From the NCBI GenBank assembly GCA_933207985.1, contig OW240912.1, positions 226,971,994 to 227,035,993 of the forward strand: a stretch of 64,000 nucleotides of DNA, written 5' to 3'. Shown one piece after another: positions 59,190 to 64,000 of the stretch (within the stretch, counting starts at the first letter, position 1; each line of letters begins with the position of its first letter). Below the pieces are notes generated by a model. It saw nothing but the letters and a program-made list of their open reading frames with translations. It was not told where the DNA came from and did no database searches. This stretch comes from Pelobates cultripes (lineage: Eukaryota; Chordata; Amphibia; Anura; Pelobatidae). Both the position numbers and the translations under genes were made by a program.

Positions 59190-59960
59190 GTAAAAAGGAT
59201 AAGAGTGCGCCTAAAAATTTATGCAGAATATAAAAAATATAGAGTATAAAAAGTAAAATAATGAAATTAAACAATAAGAAAAAGTCCAAAACACTTATCA
59301 AGAGGCCGTAATAATAGGTTCTTATGGGAAGACAAGGAGTCTTGGGACGTCTGGCGGTGTGGAATCTTCACAATGGTAGGCTCGGATCCAGTGGAGAATA
59401 TATAAAAGGGAAACAGAAACAGGAACTCCAATGGTACAGTATATCAATAAAAATGAGATTCTAGAATAGTGAAAATAGCCATACTCACACTTTTCAGAGC
59501 TAGATTATAGCTCTGATATTATGCGCGTGATCCCCACTCAAGGATATGCAGGAATATTGTTTGATTGGAGGGTTTCTGGCCCAGATTCGGTGTTCAAATT
59601 AATATTATTCGACCCAAAATGAGAGAAAGAGAATATAGTGCTCTCTGTATATGATTAAACGTAAGAATATAAAGTAAATAACTTACATTCTCTAGAGCAG
59701 ACTCATACTGCTCGGTGTAGATGTTTGGGTGGTATAATCCCCACCTATGGATTCTTTAGGCTCCTTGTGGATATAGGTCAGGTGCAAAATTAAAATAAAT
59801 TAAAATAAAGAAAATAAAGAAAAATGGCAATAAAATGTCTTATGCCAAATAAAATTCTTTATTATAAAGTAATTGATAAAATATCTTAAATATCTAAACG
59901 CGTTTCGCCTCAAAAGGCTTCTTCAAGTAGATAACAATAAAAAAAAAAAAAAGGCAGCCT
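59190..59960 (-). mobile_element. Retroposon-like repeat with GAAGAAGCC-GGCGAAACGCG head
   Basis: Read on the minus strand, it starts near 59935 with CTACTTGAAGAAGCC, TTTTGA, GGCGAAACGCGTTTAG, then TTACTTTATAATAAAG, and continues about 740 bp with no ORF, ending in an AT-rich tail (ACTTTTTATACTCTATATTT). The small GCC/GGC stem between a GAAGA and a GAAAC motif recalls a hammerhead ribozyme core, a feature known from Penelope-like elements and retrozymes. A shorter relative is at 21680-21895. Confidence 0.5.
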
Positions 59961-60591
59961 GAACATGACACTACTAGATGCATTATCAAAGTGCCTTCCA
60001 TAAACTAAAATTTTATGTACTCAACGTTTAACCTTGTTGGTGCCCAAAAAAGTATCCCATTTTCACTGAAAGGCCCATGAGAAATTAAAATATTTTTACA
60101 TAAAACTATCTATCCTGCTAAATGTTTGTATCTATTATTCTATCTCCCCTGTGGATGAGCTATAGGGAGCAATGAAAAGGAAGATTCTAAATGGGAACAA
60201 GATATTAACTTGGATGCAACTGCAAATATGAGAGTGGGTGGTTGGAGGAAGCACTTAGCATGCATCTGACTGTGCTTAATAGCTGGGAAATGCAATTCTA
60301 TGAAGATAAATACCATTAAAAACCATTCTGCAAAGAGCAAAAAGCCACAGGGACTAAATATTGTACAAGCATCACAATAAGTTAAGTGGGGAGGGAGGGC
60401 TACAAAGAGCATAAATATATATAGAAGAGAGATGAAGGGTTATTCTACTTTACTCCTTGATCAAAAAAGAATTTTATAAAGACCAATGCTCATGTCATTC
60501 CCTGTCTTCTACCAGTAGCAAAGTTGTTATTGCATCATCAAAACTGGTGCTTTATTTCAAATGTATTGTCCTGCAGGATTTAAAGCTGTTG
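59961..60591. other. AT-rich intergenic stretch
   Basis: No gene or repeat recognised. Confidence 0.4.
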
Positions 60592-61035
60592 CAGGGGCGG
60601 ACTGACAGGTCGGGCAGATCGGTCATGGACCGAGGGGCCGAGTCAGTCAGTGGGCCCGGCAGCACAGTCATGCTCCAGCTGTGGAGATCAGATCAGAGAT
60701 CTCCACATCATTAGTTATGCAAAAAAAAGTTGCAGGGGCCCATAATGAGTCGAAGGGCCCCTGCAACCCATCAATCTGCAAATACCCCCCCCCCATTCAG
60801 TGTGAGACCTGGCAGCACACATCTCACTGCCAGGTCTCCTCTCTCTCCCTGCAGCGCTCTGTGTGGATGGGAGGCGGGCAGGAAGTGACATCACACCCCC
60901 TGCCTCCCTCTCACACGGAGCACACATACAGCATGGATGGAGGGTGAGAAGAGGAGCCTGTCTGTCCCACTGCTGCTGCAGGAAGATAGAGGGAGAAAAC
61001 CAAAAACCATCACATTGTACAGGTAAGCAGGCCAA
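60592..61035. mobile_element. hAT-like non-autonomous element, left part
   Basis: Starts CAGGGGCGGACTGACAGG, with a GGAGATCAGATCAGAGATCTCC hairpin (near 60681), GTTGCAGGGGCCC / GGGCCCCTGCAAC (60730-60770) and GAGACCTGGCAGC / CTGCCAGGTCTC (60806-60838) inverted pairs. The right end is lost in the following minisatellite. Confidence 0.5.
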
Positions 61036-61079
61036 TACAGACACTGCCCCCCATATATACACACATACACACTTCCCTC

Positions 61080-61118
<39 letters not shown>

Positions 61119-61371
61119 TATCCACCCATATATACATACACTATCCACCCATATATACATACACTGCCCACCTATATACATACACTGCCCAGCCATATAC
61201 ATACACTATCCACCCATATATATATACACTGCCCACCCATATACATACACTGCCCATATATATATATATATATATATACACTGCCCACCCATATACATAC
61301 ACTGCCCACCTATATACATACACTGCCCACCCATATACATACACTGCCCACCCATATACATACACCATCCA

Positions 61372-61406
<35 letters not shown>

Positions 61407-61603
61407 TATCTGCCTACCCATATACATGCACTGTTCACCCATATACATACACTGCCCACCTATATACATACACTGCCCACCTATATATACACACATACAC
61501 ACTTCCCCCCACCCATATACCCATATACATGCACTGCCCACCCATATACATGCATTGCCCACCCATATATAAATATACACTGCCCACCCATATATACACT
61601 GCC

Positions 61604-61668
<65 letters not shown>

Positions 61669-61694
61669 TGCCCCTCCCATATACATACACTGTT

Positions 61695-61735
<41 letters not shown>
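61036..61735. repeat. Minisatellite of ACTGCCCACCCATATACATAC with (TA)n blocks
   Basis: About 25 units of 19-22 bp, alternating with long TATATA tracts, ending directly at the truncated Penelope-like element. The long Tyr/Ile/Thr/His ORFs on both strands are purely repeat translation. Confidence 0.95.
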
Positions 61736-61737
<2 letters not shown>

Positions 61738-61776
61738 TTCAAGTAGAAAGTTTCCGTCTAAGAAAGAACAGTATCC

Positions 61777-63692
61777 TTGACAACCAAGCAAAACCAAAAG
61801 AAAATGTTTCATAATCTCTCAGTACAAGAACAAATGGCTATAAATGACCTGAAAAATAATCATGCTATCACCATCAAACCAGCAGACAAGGGAGGAGCAG
61901 TAGTGATAATGAACACCCAGGACTACATAAAAGAGGGTGACAGGCAATTGTCAGATGACAAATACTATAGAAAACTAAATGAAGACCCACCAAGGAATAT
62001 ACATCACAACTTAGGGAGCTCATTAAATCCTTCCCTGAGAACTTACACCTAGAACTGCAATCACTCATACCAACTAGTCCCTGCATGGGCACTTTCTATA
62101 TGCTTCCCAAAATTCACAAAGCCGGCAATCCTGGAAGACCCATAATTACAGGAATGGGAACTCTCACAGAACAGATCTCAGGACTGGTAGAAAATACCCT
62201 AAAACCTCTAGTCACCAACACTAACAGCTTCATAAAAGACACAACTGACTTCCTCAACAAACTCAGCCAAATCACCAATCTCCCTGCTAACACCATCCTT
62301 GTAACCATGGATGTGGAATCTCTGTACAGCAACATTCCACATACAGATGGCATCAATGCTTGCTTCCATTTTCTCTCTCATGTCAACAACCAAAAATACA
62401 GCCCCCGAATTATCACAGAACTGGCACTATTTATCCTCACACATAACTACTTCAGTTTCAACAATGAGGTTTACCTACAAACCATGGGCAATGCTATGGG
62501 CACTAAGATGGCACCCCAATATGCTAATCTGTTTATGGCAGATCTTGAACAGAGATTCCTAGATAACCAACACACCAAACCATACAAATATTATCGCTAC
62601 ATCGATGATATCTTCATAATTTGGACTGAAAGCAAAGAAAAACTGATACAGTTCCATGACTCTTTCAACACATTCCATCCATCAATCAAACTAAAAATGG
62701 AATATTCCACCAGATCTGTGAATTTTCTGGACACAACTGTGACATGTAATAATGGCACAATCCACACCTCGGTTTACAGAAAACCCACAGACAGGTGCAG
62801 TTACCTACACAGCTCCAGCTTCCACCCCTCTCATACTAAACAGGGCATCATTACAGCCAAGCCACTAGGTACCATCGCATATGCTCTGATCCTAATGACC
62901 GTAATTCCCATCTAAATGTACTCTCCCAATCTATGAGACAGAAAGGCTACAAACCAAAGACTATTACCAAACAAATCAACTCTGCTGTAAAAACGCCACG
63001 TACGCGCCTGCTACAATACAGAGAGAAAAAAATATGTACACGAGTGCCACTTGTGGTCACCTACAACCCTGCTCTTGAGGAAATACGGAAAATCATCAAA
63101 GACCTACAACCAATATTAACAGAAGATGAGACTCTGAAAAACATTTTCCCTGAAACACCCATTTTGGCCTTCAGACAACCACCAAACCTCCAACAAAAAT
63201 TAATCAACAGGAGGCTGCCCACTGATGGTAAGAACGAAGAAAACGGGACCAGTCAATGCAAAAAACCTCGCTGCAAACTGTGTCAGCACATATGCACAGA
63301 CAACACAGCCACACACAACAATAAAACCTACAGCATTAAAGGTTCATACTCCTGCACATCCAGCAATGTGGTATACATGATTCAATGCATAAAATGCCAC
63401 CTAGGATGCTACATTGGGGAAACCACCCAACCATTAAATGGCAGAATGAATATGCACAGACACTCTATTAAACACCACAAAGAAGAATCATACTGCACTC
63501 CTGTGGGACACCACTTTACCCAACCTGGCCACTCACTGAAGGACCTAAAAATCAAAGTACTGAAAGGGGGTTTTTAAAAATACCCAGGAAAGAAAAGCCT
63601 TTGAAGCCAGAATGATTAAATGGTTTAACAGCAAGAAGAGAGGACTAAATATTGATTTGGGATTCCTGTCCCACTACCAACACTTTACATGA
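61777..63692 (+). pseudogene. Penelope-like element: reverse transcriptase and GIY-YIG endonuclease, 5'-truncated
   Basis: Three frames join into one Penelope-type protein. 61777-62052: IKPADKGGAVVIMNTQDYI, the RT start. 62085-62915: GTFYMLPKIHKAGNPGRPII, motif A LVTMDVESLYSNIPH (from about 62298), motif B GNAMGTKMAPQYANLFM (from about 62487) and motif C YRYIDDIFIIW (Asp-Asp 62604-62609), then STRSVNFLDTTV. 62933-63577: a Cys-rich CKKPRCKLCQHI, then the GIY-YIG part NVVYMIQCIKCHLGCYIGET and GRMNMHRHSIKHH. One more frame change leads to RKAFEARMIKWFNSKKRGLN and a stop at 63690. Frame breaks lie near 61995, 62868 and 63572. The part before the RT is missing, so this copy is dead. The sequence to 64000 is its likely 3' UTR and AT-rich DNA. 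Confidence 0.9.
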
Positions 63693-64000
63693 ACACTCTC
63701 CCAGCATTATCTTACTGTTCTGTCATATGTACCAACACTTTAAAATGCATTCCTATATGTTTATTCTATCTATATACAAAGTACTATGTGTAGACCTATG
63801 CTTTCCCATACTCGTATGCATGAATGCTTATATATATTACTGTGCATTTATATTTGTGTATATGAGTCCATGTGCATGTATGTATATGTGTTTATGTATA
63901 TATACATATGTTTATGCGTTCACATATACATATTTCTGTGTGTGTGCATGTATAAAGTGTATCATCCTGTGCACTGTCTGCTTGTTTGTTTTTCTTTTCC
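63693..64000 (+). other. Probable 3' UTR of the Penelope-like element
   Basis: Non-coding, with TATGTGTATATG-type words from 63830. The end of the element is not reached in the window. Confidence 0.45.

Noticed and set aside
60863..61812. ORFs up to 290 codons of Tyr, Ile, Thr and His on both strands
   Set aside because: Pure translation of TATATA and CACCCATATACATACACTGC repeats.

Overview
This window is vertebrate, almost certainly anuran amphibian, nuclear DNA. The evidence is the repeat content: T2-type MITEs (ends TTAAAGGRR), an L1-clade LINE, a Penelope-like element, a DIRS-type tyrosine-recombinase retroelement, several Tc1/mariner copies, hAT-like and TTAA-flanked elements, and long CA/TA microsatellites. 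The species cannot be fixed from sequence alone. I found no convincing host gene, exon, tRNA or rRNA. The only long open reading frames belong to retroelements; most other ORFs are translations of repeats or shadows of those genes.

Layout. 1-875: a repeat with four ~135 bp tandem units and a GTTCGC-rich part. 1000-1676: a MITE with long inverted arms. 2400-3400: T2-like MITE and a CACCATGACAGA minisatellite. 3610-4275 (minus): wreck of a DIRS-type element (RNase H tail plus tyrosine recombinase). 4440-8640: TTCGG-rich repeat, a foldback MITE, unique-looking AT-rich DNA and a T2-like copy. 8790-9863: dead Tc1. 12634-14000: a head-to-head inverted retroposon between 17 bp direct repeats. 14215-15980 (minus): a dead non-L1 LINE reverse transcriptase, broken by a 341 bp palindromic insertion. 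15995-17859: T2 MITE fragment abutting a second Tc1, itself interrupted. 18476-21037: hAT-like element with an 8 bp target duplication, holding a third Tc1 and a CA minisatellite. 21221-22086: mariner remnant with a small retroposon inside.

22267-28752 is the best-preserved part: a full-length L1-clade LINE with open ORF1 (316 aa) and an ORF2 open for about 1280 codons (endonuclease, reverse transcriptase, C-terminal zinc knuckle), an A tail and a 15 bp target-site duplication. ORF1 protein would bind the RNA and ORF2 protein would nick target DNA and reverse transcribe; ORF2 however shows no in-frame ATG ahead of its endonuclease.

30971-33000: two hAT-like non-autonomous elements. 33000-47400: mostly AT-rich DNA with a few MITEs (a complete T2 at 38531-39016) and microsatellites. 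47428-51267: a TTAA-flanked element with CCCCTTAAGGA ends carrying two solo LTRs of different families; 53680-54836 is a second copy of the first LTR family and 58219-58732 a further solo LTR. Each solo LTR has a 5 bp target duplication. 55230-55610 has TTCGG-type and short TTAGGG repeats. 59190-59960 is a retroposon-like repeat with a GAAGAAGCC...GGCGAAACGCG signature. 60592-61735: hAT-like end and TA/CA minisatellite, directly followed by a 5'-truncated, frameshifted Penelope-like element (reverse transcriptase plus GIY-YIG endonuclease) to about 63692.
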